64,000 bases of DNA from Kribbella pittospori (GTDB lineage: Bacteria > Actinomycetota > Actinomycetes > Propionibacteriales > Kribbellaceae), in contig NZ_SJKB01000012.1 of the NCBI RefSeq assembly GCF_004331465.1, forward strand, positions 186,001 through 250,000. The letters run 5' to 3'. This document shows, piece by piece, positions 32,110 through 40,538 of this stretch. The notes under the pieces are model-generated. The model ran no database searches. It saw only the letters and a list, made by a program, of their open reading frames with translations, and was not told the origin of the DNA. Both the position numbers and the translations under genes were made by a program. Positions within the stretch are counted from its first letter, which is position 1. Every line of letters begins with the position of its first letter.

Positions 32110-32769
32110 TCAGTCGTGCAGTAGGCCGGCGTCGTGGACCAGGAGCGCGATCTGGACGCGGTTGTTCAGGTCGAGCTTGGTCAGGATCCGCGAGACGTGG
32201 GTCTTCACGGTCGGCACGCTCAGATAGAGCGTTGCGCTGATCTCGGCGTTGGACTTGCCCTCGCCGACCGCAACGGCGATCTCGCGTTCGCGGTCGTTCA
32301 GGTCGGAGAGGCGGTCCTGCGCCTTGGCCTTGCGCTGGTCCTGGCCGGACGCTGCGACCCGGGTGATCAGTCGTTTCGTGACGGCTGGTGACAACACCGG
32401 TTGCCCACCGGCCACCCGCCGTACCGAATCGACGATCTCGGCCGGCGGGGTGTCCTTGAGCACGAACCCGGCGGCCCCGGCGCGGAGCGCGCGCAATACG
32501 TGCTCGTCGGCGTCGAACGTGGTCAGGATGACGATTTCGGGCGCGCCCGGGCGGCGTCGTACCGCTTCCGTCGCGGTCAGGCCGTCGGTTCCGGGCATGC
32601 GGATATCCATCAGTACGACGTCCGGAGCCAGCCGATCGATCAGGCCCTGTACGCCGCTGCCGTCGCTGGCCTCACCGACTACACGAATGTCGGGAGCGCC
32701 GCCGAGCATCAGCTTCAGCCCGGCACGCAGCAGCGGATCATCGTCGACAATGAGGACCCGGATACTCAT
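32110..32769 (-). CDS. Response regulator, NarL/LuxR type
   Basis: A 219-residue regulator. The receiver has the acidic cluster VDDDPLLRAG (residues 8-17), the phospho-acceptor Asp55 in VLMDIRMPGTDG, and the Lys in FVLKDTPP. The C-terminal LuxR helix-turn-helix is LNDREREIAVAVGEGKSNAE with VPTVKTHVSRIL. The ATG at 32769 overlaps the kinase stop (ATGA), so it is coupled to the kinase gene upstream; an in-frame GTG at 32778 is less likely. It is convergent with ndh, 21 bp apart. Confidence 0.94.
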   Translation of the reverse strand: MSIRVLIVDDDPLLRAGLKLMLGGAPDIRVVGEASDGSGVQGLIDRLAPDVVLMDIRMPGTDGLTATEAVRRRPGAPEIVILTTFDADEHVLRALRAGAAGFVLKDTPPAEIVDSVRRVAGGQPVLSPAVTKRLITRVAASGQDQRKAKAQDRLSDLNDREREIAVAVGEGKSNAEISATLYLSVPTVKTHVSRILTKLDLNNRVQIALLVHDAGLLHD

Positions 32770-33887
32770 GCCGGCCACGGTAACCAGGCGAAGAGGCGGA
32801 ACTCGCCGTCGGGGGTGCGGCCGTGCTCGATCCGTCCCTCGACCAGCGCCGCGCGTTCGGTCAGTCCGATCAAACCCTGTCCATCTCCTCGTCTCCGCTG
32901 CGGCGCCGGGTTGCGTACCTCCACCGACAGACCGTTGCCGGGGGCACCGATCACGCTGATGGTCAGCTTCTCACCCGGCGCGTGCTTCATCGCGTTGGTG
33001 AGACCTTCCTGGACGATCCGGTACGCCGTACGTCCGACGTGGTCAGGCAACGCGCCGGGAGCGTCGAGCGTGAGGTCGATGGGGACTCCCGCCGTACGGG
33101 ACGCCTCGACCAGTTGGGGGAGATCGGCGAATGTCGGCTGCGGGAGCTCTCCGACGGGGGCCCGCAGTACGCCGATCACCTCGCGGAGGTCCTGCAATGC
33201 CTGATGGGCGCTGGCGCGGATGATCTCGGCGGCCCCGGCGACCTCTTCGGTGGATGCGTCGGGGCGGTAGGCGAGAGCCCCGGCGTGCACGCTCAGAAGC
33301 GAGAGCCGGTGGCCGAGTACGTCGTGCATCTCGCGGGCGATCTCTTCCCGGGCACGCATCTGGCCCTGCTCGGCCTGCAGCTTGGCGACGGTCTCGGCGC
33401 GATCGGCCCGATCGCGAAGCGTCTGGAGCAGCTGGCGGCGGGATCGGATGTAGAGACCCCAGCCGGCGACGGCGACGTAGATCGACGTCGCGGCGATGAC
33501 GATCGCGGCGTCGTCGTTCTGGTTCTTGATCTGGATATAGGCGAACAGGGAGATCGAGTTCACGGCGAACACCAGCAGCGTGGCTCGCCACGGTTTGTAC
33601 ACGGCGACCGACAGGATCAGGATCAGCGTCGCTGCGCTGGCCGTGTCGGAGAAGATCGAGACCACGGCCGCGATCAGAGCCAATTGGACCGGCCAGCGCC
33701 TGCGGAACCACAGGGTCAGGCACAGCGCCATCCCCGCGTAGAAGTCCACCGCCAGCATGGCGGAGCTGATGCCTTCCTTCTGACTCTGGTCGTACAGGAC
33801 CAGGCCGAGCAGGACCGCGACGACGAAGACGATGCTGTCCACGATCCATTCGCGCGTACTGCGACGATGGTTCGCGGACTCGGTCAT
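32766..33887 (-). CDS. Sensor histidine kinase (HisKA_3, short membrane type)
   Basis: A 373-residue kinase paired with the regulator below it. About five membrane segments fill residues 14-150 with almost no extracellular loop, as in sensors of membrane or intracellular cues. The phospho-acceptor is His188 in EEIAREMHDVLGHRL. The ATPase domain holds YRIVQEGLTNAMKHAPGEK (N-box) and GDGQGLIGLTERA (G-box). The ATG is at 33887. No target gene is obvious next to it; the divergent ACT-protein gene is 104 bp away. Confidence 0.93.
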   Translation of the reverse strand: MTESANHRRSTREWIVDSIVFVVAVLLGLVLYDQSQKEGISSAMLAVDFYAGMALCLTLWFRRRWPVQLALIAAVVSIFSDTASAATLILILSVAVYKPWRATLLVFAVNSISLFAYIQIKNQNDDAAIVIAATSIYVAVAGWGLYIRSRRQLLQTLRDRADRAETVAKLQAEQGQMRAREEIAREMHDVLGHRLSLLSVHAGALAYRPDASTEEVAGAAEIIRASAHQALQDLREVIGVLRAPVGELPQPTFADLPQLVEASRTAGVPIDLTLDAPGALPDHVGRTAYRIVQEGLTNAMKHAPGEKLTISVIGAPGNGLSVEVRNPAPQRRRGDGQGLIGLTERAALVEGRIEHGRTPDGEFRLFAWLPWPA

Positions 33888-33991
33888 GACACGAATGTAG
33901 CGGTGCGTAAGCGTTCTCCGGGCCGATGGCGGCTGTCCGGATACCGAAGTCGGTGTGATCGCCTACTTAGGTCGGCGGTAGGTTGCCGGGC

Positions 33992-34498
33992 ATGAGTCAG
34001 CTCGCCGTCACCGTCATCGGCCCGGACCGCCCGGGCATCATCGCGGACGTCACCGAGGCCCTCGTCGGTACCGGGGTCAACCTCGAGGACTCCACCATGA
34101 CGCTGCTGCGCGGCCACTTCGCCATGATGATCGTGTGCTCAGGCCCGTTCGACGAGGTCAAGGCCGCGCTCGAGCCGCTGCGGGGCGAGCTGGTGATCAC
34201 GGTCCGCATCATGGGCCCGGAACACGAGCACGCACCGATCGGGCCGGCGTACATGCTGAGCGTGCACGGCGCCGACCGGCCTGGGATCGTTGCGGCGGTC
34301 ACCCGGATGATCGCGTCCGCCGGCGGGACGATCACGGACCTCGCGACCCGGCTCAGCGGGGAGCTGTACGTGCTGACCGCCGAGGTCGAGATCCCGCCAA
34401 CCGCCGAGCTGGCATGGCTCGACCGGGCGTTGGAGATCACCGCGGAGGAGCTCGGGGTCGGCGTCACGCTACGGCCCGCGGAGAGCGACGACCTGTGA
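33992..34498 (+). CDS. Tandem ACT-domain protein (GcvR-like)
   Basis: A 168-residue protein made of two ACT domains: LAVTVIGPDRPGIIADVTEA at the start and MLSVHGADRPGIVAAVTRMI from about residue 86. ACT pairs bind amino acids, and GcvR-like members modulate glycine-cleavage regulation in other bacteria; no GcvA or glycine-cleavage genes are present here, so the role is open. The ATG at 33992 is preferred over a TTG at 33983. Its stop overlaps the GTG of the deformylase gene, so the two are coupled. Confidence 0.9.
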   Translation: MSQLAVTVIGPDRPGIIADVTEALVGTGVNLEDSTMTLLRGHFAMMIVCSGPFDEVKAALEPLRGELVITVRIMGPEHEHAPIGPAYMLSVHGADRPGIVAAVTRMIASAGGTITDLATRLSGELYVLTAEVEIPPTAELAWLDRALEITAEELGVGVTLRPAESDDL

Positions 34499-35061
34499 GC
34501 GTGGCACATCTCAACCAGACCCTCGCCAGCTGGAGTCCTGCCCAGCTCGGTATCACCGGCGACATCCTGGAGGTCGTACGGGCGCCCCACCCGGTCCTCG
34601 CCACCGAAGGCGCGACCGTGGATCCGCTCGACCCCGTGATGGTCGCTCTCGCCTCTGACCTGGTCGCAACCATGCGTGTTTCACCCGGCTGCGTTGGGCT
34701 GGCGGCTCCGCAGGTCGGGATCGCGGCGCAGATGTTCGCGCTGGACGTGACCGGTCATCCGAAGACCCGCACTTGCCACGGCGTCTTCGTGCTGTGCAAC
34801 GCGGTCGTGGTCGAGTCCACCCGCCAGGAGAAGGGCCGCGAGGGCTGCATGTCCGTCCCCGACTTCACCGGCGACGTCAAACGCGCCACCCGGCTGACCG
34901 TCACCGGCGTTCTCCCCGGTACGACGGATCACGTCACGATCTCCACCGACGCCTTCGAGGCCCGCGCCCTCCAGCACGAGATCGACCACTGCAACGGCCA
35001 ACTCTTCCTCGACCGAGTCGCCGGCGCCCACGCCGTCTACCCGCGAAAGGTCTACCAGTAA
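34495..35061 (+). CDS. def: Peptide deformylase
   Basis: A 188-residue metalloenzyme that removes the N-formyl group from nascent proteins. All three motifs are present: GCVGLAAPQVG (motif 1, GxGLAAPQ-like), EGCMSVPDF with the metal Cys, and QHEIDHCNGQLFLDR with the HExxH site. The GTG at 34495 overlaps the ACT-protein stop (GTGA). The genome probably has another def copy, which I cannot see. The tRNA-Leu gene lies 25 bp downstream. Confidence 0.94.
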   Translation: MSVAHLNQTLASWSPAQLGITGDILEVVRAPHPVLATEGATVDPLDPVMVALASDLVATMRVSPGCVGLAAPQVGIAAQMFALDVTGHPKTRTCHGVFVLCNAVVVESTRQEKGREGCMSVPDFTGDVKRATRLTVTGVLPGTTDHVTISTDAFEARALQHEIDHCNGQLFLDRVAGAHAVYPRKVYQ

Positions 35062-35086
35062 CTTGTAACCTCAGTCCCACACCGTG

Positions 35087-35167
35087 GCCCGGGTGGCGGA
35101 ACGGCAGACGCAGCGAGCTTAAACCTCGCGGCCGAAAGGCATACGGGTTCGAATCCCGTCCCGGGCA
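35087..35167 (+). tRNA. tRNA-Leu (anticodon UAA)
   Basis: The acceptor stem GCCCGGG (35087-35093) pairs with CCCGGGC (35160-35166), and A35167 is the discriminator. The anticodon arm is GCGAG-CTTAAAC-CTCGC, giving anticodon UAA. The long variable arm (GGCCGAAAGGC) marks a class II tRNA, and the T arm is ACGGG-TTCGAAT-CCCGT. CCA is not encoded. A dispersed repeat begins 16 bp after it, making this a plausible island junction. Confidence 0.96.
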
Positions 35168-35182
35168 CTGTGGTCTGACCCA

Positions 35183-35461
35183 CGCGTGCTCCGCAGGCGC
35201 TCTCTCGTCGCTCCGCTCCTCGTCGCACCTGCTACGCCCGCTCCCGCCCGCCCCCGGCTTGGCGCCGTCCTTTCCCTTGCCGGCTTGCGCCGGCACCTGC
35301 GGGCTGCCGCCCGCTACCTCCGGCTACCGCCGGGCCTGCGCGCTTCCGCGCGACCGACAGCCCCGGTGCTCCGCGTTTCTCGTTCCGAGCGAGCACCGGG
35401 CGTTTCGCGATCGAGCGACAGGACTCGCGCACCGGTCGGTTGACCAGATCTCAAGCCATCG
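35183..35461 (+). repeat. Dispersed repeat, copy A (next to tRNA-Leu)
   Basis: This ~279 bp matches, with small gaps, the reverse complement of 39460-39708. Shared blocks include CGCGTGCTCCGC at the start, CTCGTCGCTCCGCTCCTCG, CCCTTGCCGGC, GCGCGACCGACA, TTCGCGATCGAGCGAC and CAAGCCATCG at the end. Both copies can be read as a similar peptide (EHRAFRDRATGLAHRS here), but stop codons differ, so I treat it as non-coding. Confidence 0.7.
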
Positions 35462-36046
35462 AGGACCTCGACACCATCACACGAAGTCGTTGTCGGGAAC
35501 GACCGACAAGCCGGTCTGGAGGCGGGTACGGCTCGACCGGCAGCAGCGAGTCGAACCCGAGCAAGCGCAGCGGGGGTCGTCGGGTCGATGCTCGCACTGC
35601 CCAGCCGCAGGACGGTTCGGATGTGTTCGCCGATGTGCCGCTCGAGCACCCGCCGTCGCGGCAAACCGGGCTTGGCGTGGGACCAGGTGAAGCTTGGGAC
35701 GTCGAGGTACGGCGACAGCAGTTCAAGCCGAAGGTCAGTTGCGAGCCACCCGTGTGATCCGGGGCTAGAGCGGCGGTTCGTCGCCTCCTGACAAGTTTTC
35801 TTTGACTTCCAGACGGCCGCCCGGGGGCCGAAGTGCGCCGCCATGGGAGGTCGGGCCGCCTGCCCTCCGCTCCCGCTCGCTCAGCTCCGGGCGGGGCCCT
35901 TGGCTTAGCGCGCACGTGCCACCAGGGTGTTGGGTCGACGACAGTAGAACTCGCCATCAACGATCGACACCCTGTCGATGTGGTGCTCGCCGAAGCTGCC
36001 GGCGACCGCCTAGCCCAATGACCCGAGTCGCCCGGCTTCCCGTGGG
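35462..36046. other. Region without a recognisable gene
   Basis: Several open frames exist on both strands, but all look like composition-driven shadows: Arg/Pro/Ser-rich, no ribosome sites and no family match. A minus-strand stretch between about 35470 and 35760 (RLELLSPYLDVPSFTWSHAK onward) has the most protein-like composition and could be a gene remnant that runs into repeat A. I cannot support a call. Confidence 0.35.
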
Positions 36047-36197
36047 CTCCCGCATCGCCCCGCTAGCAATCATGAAAGGGATGGTCCGACTCGGCGCGCG
36101 TCAAGAGCGCGCCTCCGGCGCGTCCCTCCGGGACCTTCGACCCTTGACCCACACCGCACCGAACCTCAGGTTGGCAGCTATCGGGGCGATGCGGGAG
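36047..36197. mobile_element. MITE-like element with 21 bp terminal inverted repeats
   Basis: The ends 36047-36067 and 36177-36197 are inverted repeats matching at 20 of 21 positions (shared core CTCCCGCATCGCCCCG). The 109 bp between them carry GC-rich self-complementary stretches (around 36103-36135) and no gene. This is the architecture of a non-autonomous miniature inverted-repeat element. I see no target duplication at the edges and no transposase in the window. Confidence 0.5.
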
Positions 36198-36278
36198 GTC
36201 TGCCCGTCCGGCTTGACGCGTAACCGTCATCATTTTGATGCCCGCCTCAAACAGCAGAATGGTCGCCTCATGGCGACA

Positions 36279-36884
36279 TCAGCTGTCCCACAGCGGAGAC
36301 AAGATCTCAATAGCAGCTGACGTCGTCGCCCACTTGGTCGGAACCCAATGGACCATCCAAATTCCGTGGCCGCGCTTCCACCACAGGATCCACCGATCGC
36401 ATTCCAGTTGATCCCCCGAGGATGGCGGACACTCAAATCCGACCAGGACACTTCCATTCGGCAACGATCGCGTTTGGTCACCATCTGGCTCACGGCGCTG
36501 GGGATACTTGGCCCAGTAGTAGCCATTCCAGCCCGGAGAGAAGACCTTCGACGCAAGCCAAGCGCCCGATCTACTCGAATAATCCAAGGCTGTTATGCCG
36601 AGGTACCCGCCATCGGCAAGCTTGATTTCCAAGATGCCGGACTCGCGCTCATGCATTCGGTGAATTGGATCCGATGATCTCGGTCGAATAGTCGAACCTG
36701 GCCAAGCAGTCCGTGCAGCGGCGTCGCTCGGTAAGCAATCGATGGCCGACGAATCGGGCCCGCGGCGCGACACCAACCAGACGCCAGTGATAGCCACTAC
36801 GACGATCCCGACAGTCGCAAGCGACACACAGCGTCGACTACAGCGACGCAAGGTATGAGGCAGATCTGTCCTGGTTGACGGCAT
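36279..36884 (-). CDS. Single-pass membrane protein, unknown
   Basis: A 201-residue protein: a short basic cytoplasmic start (TLRRCSRRC), one membrane span (LATVGIVVVAITGVWLV, ~20-36) and about 160 extracellular residues with several Cys and many Trp (WNGYYWAKYPQR, CDRWILWWKRGHGIWMVHWV). I recognise no family. The ATG at 36884 is preferred over two upstream in-frame starts because the membrane span then begins normally. Codon use is less biased than in neighbouring core genes, consistent with acquired DNA. Confidence 0.55.
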   Translation of the reverse strand: MPSTRTDLPHTLRRCSRRCVSLATVGIVVVAITGVWLVSRRGPDSSAIDCLPSDAAARTAWPGSTIRPRSSDPIHRMHERESGILEIKLADGGYLGITALDYSSRSGAWLASKVFSPGWNGYYWAKYPQRREPDGDQTRSLPNGSVLVGFECPPSSGDQLECDRWILWWKRGHGIWMVHWVPTKWATTSAAIEILSPLWDS

Positions 36885-37118
36885 GGCCCAACAGTAAACG
36901 GCATCAGGCCACCTCATCGGTCCACCTGAGGCGACCGTCTCCGAGGCACCTTCCTGGTGGGAGATTTGGGAGACCACAGCGCGTCAGAACGCCCAATAGC
37001 CGAATCAAACAGGCCGCAACCAGGAAGGCCAAAACGCGTTAGCCACAAGGGATCGAGCCGTGCGAGCGTGCACACCACGGCGCGACCCTCGCCCATGGCA
37101 TGGAAGGGGTCGAACTTG

Positions 37119-37970
37119 TCATGCTGAACCGTCCAGGAGCTTCGCTACTGCGATCGTCAGCAGCTGTAGCAGCGCCGGCCAGACCAGGACGATGGTTATC
37201 GTCATCACCGCGACCATGCCGAACGCCCACGCCATGCGCACACGCCTCGCGGTACCAATCTCAGCCTGGATGGCATCGAACTGGGCGCGACGATCAACGT
37301 CTACGGACTCATCTGGCTGATAACGCCAGGTCGCGAGCTCTCCGATCACCGACACGATGTGTTCCACGGCCTCGGGACCGAGAACCGCCGGCCGCTTCTT
37401 CAGCCAACGAACCAGACGCCGAGCATCAACGACATCGACACCGGCCGGTGGCTTCTCGATGTGTAGCCGTTGCGGATCGTAGACCGCGATCACCGGCCGA
37501 ATGGGCACCGGCCAGCCGAGCGCCTTGCCGAGCAGCTTCGCAGCCCGCCTTCCCTCGAACTCAGAGTTGCGAATGTGGTCTGTGCGGGAGCCGGAGACCA
37601 GGAATGTGTGCCCCGCGACCCATACGCGCTTGCCGGAGTGGTTCTTGGTGTTCACGGTGAAGACTCCGGACGGACCCACGACCACATGGTCGATATCTGC
37701 GCCCCGCCCAACAGGAACGGCGTGCAGTACAACCCACTTGGAGTCCAGGCGCGACAGCAAACGTCCGACCGCGATCTCACCGAGCGCACCGCGAAACCAC
37801 GCATAGCCGTCCGTACTCAATGGCCGTACTCCGAAGAACCGAGCGACCCGACTACGCGATCGAATCGATCCCGGCTCCGTGCAAAGCATGTGAATCACCG
37901 CATGACCCGGTGCGCGCTCTCGCAGCCCGACCACCTGGCCCGTGGGAACGAACCTCTGCTTCGATGTCAT
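37119..37970 (-). CDS. NERD-domain protein with C-terminal membrane segment
   Basis: A 283-residue protein with a nuclease-related (NERD) domain at about residues 60-160: GALGEIAVGRLLSRLDSKW, then VGRGADIDHVVVGPSGVFTV and NTKNHSGKRVWVAG, which keep the D...T-x-K pattern of the restriction-endonuclease-like fold. A helical part and one or two C-terminal membrane segments (MAWAFGMVAVMTITIVLVWP) follow. NERD proteins are often carried on plasmids or islands; the substrate is unknown. The ATG at 37970 is preferred over a TTG at 37979. It lies inside the island bounded by the inverted repeats. Confidence 0.85.
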   Translation of the reverse strand: MTSKQRFVPTGQVVGLRERAPGHAVIHMLCTEPGSIRSRSRVARFFGVRPLSTDGYAWFRGALGEIAVGRLLSRLDSKWVVLHAVPVGRGADIDHVVVGPSGVFTVNTKNHSGKRVWVAGHTFLVSGSRTDHIRNSEFEGRRAAKLLGKALGWPVPIRPVIAVYDPQRLHIEKPPAGVDVVDARRLVRWLKKRPAVLGPEAVEHIVSVIGELATWRYQPDESVDVDRRAQFDAIQAEIGTARRVRMAWAFGMVAVMTITIVLVWPALLQLLTIAVAKLLDGSA

Positions 37971-38225
37971 CAATCCCAACCCCCGTTGTAGGACCTATCG
38001 CCCGTACGGCCGCACTCGTTACGGCTACCGGATCAGCCGCGCTCACTCTCGGTTGCTCCAGCGGTTGCAGTTCAGCTGCGTTCGCTCTCGTTCGGATGGC
38101 TCGCGCCGGAAGGCGGCCAAGGCGACGAGCTGCCGCCGACCTGGGCGCTAGCGCGACCAACGGCCTGTGCTGGAAGCGTGGCTACCGGACGTGGAACGTC
38201 CGGAATGTGGTGTACGTTCCGAGAT

Positions 38226-38813
38226 ATGTCCGAGTTCAGGATCAAGGCGCTGGCGCCGGAGACGTTCGATGACTTCGCCGCTCTTGTTGAGCGGAACAAG
38301 GGCATGTTCGCCAGCTGCTGGTGCACGTGGTTCCATCCTGACTGCGAGGAGAGGGGCCAGACCGCTGAGGGGAACCGGGCTCTCAAGCAACGTCTGGTCG
38401 AGGACGGGATCGCGCACGCGGCGCTGGTGTACGACGGCGACCGGGCCGTCGCCTGGGCGGAGTACGGATCACCCGAGGAGCTGCCCGAAATCCATCACCG
38501 CAAGGAGTACCTCGCCACTGCCGAACGCCTGCCCGACTACCGGGTCACCTGCATCCTGGTCGAGCGCGGCTTTCGCGGTCAGGGCCTGGCAGCGGTCGCA
38601 CTGCGCGGAGCCGTCGAGCTGATCGCGCAGGCCGGCGGCGGCATGGTCGAGGGCTACCCGCACGACACCGGCGGGGTCCGGAAGAAGAACTCGTCGTTCC
38701 TCTACAACGGCACCCGCACGATGTACGAGCGCGAGGGCTTCACGTACGACCGGCCCAAGGGCCTGGGCAACTGCGTGATGGTGCGCGAGGTGGACCCGAG
38801 TACGCGCGACTGA
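38226..38813 (+). CDS. GNAT-family N-acetyltransferase
   Basis: A 195-residue acetyltransferase-like protein. The acetyl-CoA-binding region is TCILVERGFRGQGLAAVALR (V-x-x-x-x-R-G-x-G-x-A). FASCWCTWFHPDCEERG near residues 28-44 is a Cys-rich segment seen in a GNAT subgroup also annotated as conserved hypothetical. The C-terminus has YEREGFTYDRPKG. The substrate is unknown. The ATG at 38226 is preferred over an in-frame start at 38178 because the domain begins there. It is transcribed alone within the island. Confidence 0.85.
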   Translation: MSEFRIKALAPETFDDFAALVERNKGMFASCWCTWFHPDCEERGQTAEGNRALKQRLVEDGIAHAALVYDGDRAVAWAEYGSPEELPEIHHRKEYLATAERLPDYRVTCILVERGFRGQGLAAVALRGAVELIAQAGGGMVEGYPHDTGGVRKKNSSFLYNGTRTMYEREGFTYDRPKGLGNCVMVREVDPSTRD

Positions 38814-38929
38814 ACCACGACATTCGTCCGCCAGGTGATCTGCGACAGTCGAGAGCGAAGATCGTGGCAGGTGCGGGCGTTCTGCGGAGGTTGGCGAGAC
38901 CTGGACGCGACGAGGGGGAGTGCGTGACG

Positions 38930-39382
38930 CTATGTGTCGGCTTCGATGAACTGGCGCAGCTTCACGAAGCTGTCCGTCCACCCGTTCTCGTGGAGCGTCA
39001 GTCGTGCCCGGGTCGCGAAGTCGCCTTGTGAGAGCGCCAGGTGCGTGGCGCCTTCGATGGCGTGTAGAGAAAGCCTTACGAGCGTCTCTTGGTCATCAGG
39101 GTCGGGTTCTTCCCAGCGGAAGGTGTAGGCGAGCACGCTCGGCGGGTCGATCTCAAGGAACTCACCCGCCAGGTGAAACAGCTCGCCGTCGGGTGGTTGC
39201 ATGCCGAAGCGATAACCGCCGCCGACGTGGAGGTCTAGCTCGATCTCGGGTGTCGTGAACCCCGATGGTCCCCACCACTTCGACAATGCGGATGGATCGG
39301 TCAAGGCCCGGAAGATCTGGTCGCGCGGGGCGTCCAGACTGCACGTCAGCTCCAGGGCCAATCGGTCCGGTACACCTTCCAT
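38930..39382 (-). CDS. AHSA1/SRPBCC-domain protein
   Basis: A 150-residue protein with the Aha1/START-like fold: CSLDAPRDQIFRALTDPSAL, SKWWGPSGFTTPEIELDLHV, LAYTFRWEEPD and a C-terminal helix NGWTDSFVKLRQFIEA. Family members bind hydrophobic ligands or modify stress responses; some are cotranscribed with ArsR regulators, which is not the case here. The ATG is at 39382. It ends 78 bp before repeat B. Function is unknown beyond the fold. Confidence 0.88.
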   Translation of the reverse strand: MEGVPDRLALELTCSLDAPRDQIFRALTDPSALSKWWGPSGFTTPEIELDLHVGGGYRFGMQPPDGELFHLAGEFLEIDPPSVLAYTFRWEEPDPDDQETLVRLSLHAIEGATHLALSQGDFATRARLTLHENGWTDSFVKLRQFIEADT

Positions 39383-39459
39383 GGTTCCACTCTCCCATGG
39401 CCCTGCGCTGCTAGACCGGGGTTGGCGGTGAACACAGCCCGATGTTTGCCGAGCTCCTC

Positions 39460-39708
39460 CGATGGCTTGATGATCTGGTTGGCCGATCGGTGCGCGACTC
39501 CCGTCGCTCGATCGCGAACGGCCGGGTGCTCACGCGGAACTAGAATGCGGAGCACCTGGGTTGTCGGTCGCGCTGTAGCGCGAGGGTCGCAGGCGCGGCG
39601 GCGGCAGCCGGCAAGGGGAAGGAGGGCGATGAGCCGGGGTGGGTGGGAGCATGCGTAGCGGCCGCGACGAGGAGCGGAGCGACGAGGGAGCGCCTAGCGG
39701 AGCACGCG
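39460..39708 (-). repeat. Dispersed repeat, copy B (inverted relative to copy A)
   Basis: The reverse complement aligns over ~249 bp with 35183-35461, including the shared terminal CGCGTGCTCCGC and CAAGCCATCG blocks. Copy B is ~30 bp shorter in the GC-rich middle. The two copies face each other across about 4.0 kb. The surrounding gap (39383-39742) has no other feature. Confidence 0.7.
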
Positions 39709-39742
39709 AGGGACTGCATCAGTTGGTCGAGGGAGCGTCTCT

Positions 39743-40495
39743 TCAGGTCAAGTTGAAGTGTTCCGGCGAGACAATCGATGGGGTTGCCTGGGCGAGCAGA
39801 GCTGGCATCTCTTCGACGGTGAGGGCGACGAGGTTGTTGCAGTTTGGGTGGGCGCACTCGCAATCGAATGTGTAGGTCGCCTGGTGGTGGTTGCGGGCTG
39901 ACTGGAGTCTTTCGGTTGCTTGGTTGGCTAGTTGGTGGTTGCTGATGCGGATCAGGGACTGGCGGGATTCGGTGGTGTGGGCTGCGGGGGAGGAATCCAG
40001 GTTTGCGGCGAAGGTTTGCTCTACTGCGGTGAGGGTTTGCTCGATGGTTTGGCCGTCGACTGCGATGGTGGTTGCGTTGGTGCCCTCGAGTTGGCTCCGC
40101 ACCAGGTTCCATCCCCAGAGCTGGCCTTCGTGGTCACCGCCTGGATGTCTGCGTTCTAGTCTTGCTAGCTGTTCGTCTCGGGATGGCATCAGCCATACTG
40201 CGTTGTTGGCGACGCCGGCCATTGTGGGGGTTACGAAGGCGCCTTCGACTACGACCGATGCATTCGTGGGGAGTGCGTGGATGTCTTGCAGGATCATTGG
40301 TTTGCGGTCGAAGCTTCCTGGGCCGGTGCCTAGGACGTGGAGTCCGGCTGCGGCTGCGCGTCTTTCGTGGTCGAATGCGTGGGCATCTACGCTGTACCAG
40401 AGGAATCCGTGTTTTCGGGCGAGTAGGCGGCTCACTGTGGTCTTGCCTGCGGCCGCTGGACCGCCTACCCAGAAGATCGCCGCTTCTTTACTCAT
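39743..40495 (-). CDS. P-loop kinase-like ATPase
   Basis: A 250-residue protein with a Walker A loop at the start (FWVGGPAAAGKTTVSRLLAR), as in small nucleoside or antibiotic kinases (AAA_33-like). YSVDAHAFDHERRA and MILQDIHALPTNASVVVEGA fit the Asp and Glu positions of such kinases. The C-terminus carries DCECAHPNCNNLV, a possible metal site. The ATG at 40495 is chosen because the P-loop starts there; no ribosome site is visible, so the message may be leaderless. The divergent kinase gene starts 43 bp away, so promoters overlap. Confidence 0.78.
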   Translation of the reverse strand: MSKEAAIFWVGGPAAAGKTTVSRLLARKHGFLWYSVDAHAFDHERRAAAAGLHVLGTGPGSFDRKPMILQDIHALPTNASVVVEGAFVTPTMAGVANNAVWLMPSRDEQLARLERRHPGGDHEGQLWGWNLVRSQLEGTNATTIAVDGQTIEQTLTAVEQTFAANLDSSPAAHTTESRQSLIRISNHQLANQATERLQSARNHHQATYTFDCECAHPNCNNLVALTVEEMPALLAQATPSIVSPEHFNLT

Positions 40496-40538
40496 TGAGG
40501 AGAGTCTAACCTCAGCGGCTGGCCGGGATACTGGTGAT

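Noticed and set aside
35440..36320. Small plus-strand open frames between the repeat and the membrane-protein gene
   Set aside because: Arg/Ser/Pro-rich, no ribosome sites, partly overlapping the MITE-like element; composition fits non-coding GC-rich DNA.
37852..38160. A minus-strand ~100-codon frame between the NERD gene and the GNAT gene
   Set aside because: Ala/Arg-rich, overlaps the start of the NERD gene in another frame and has no recognisable feature.
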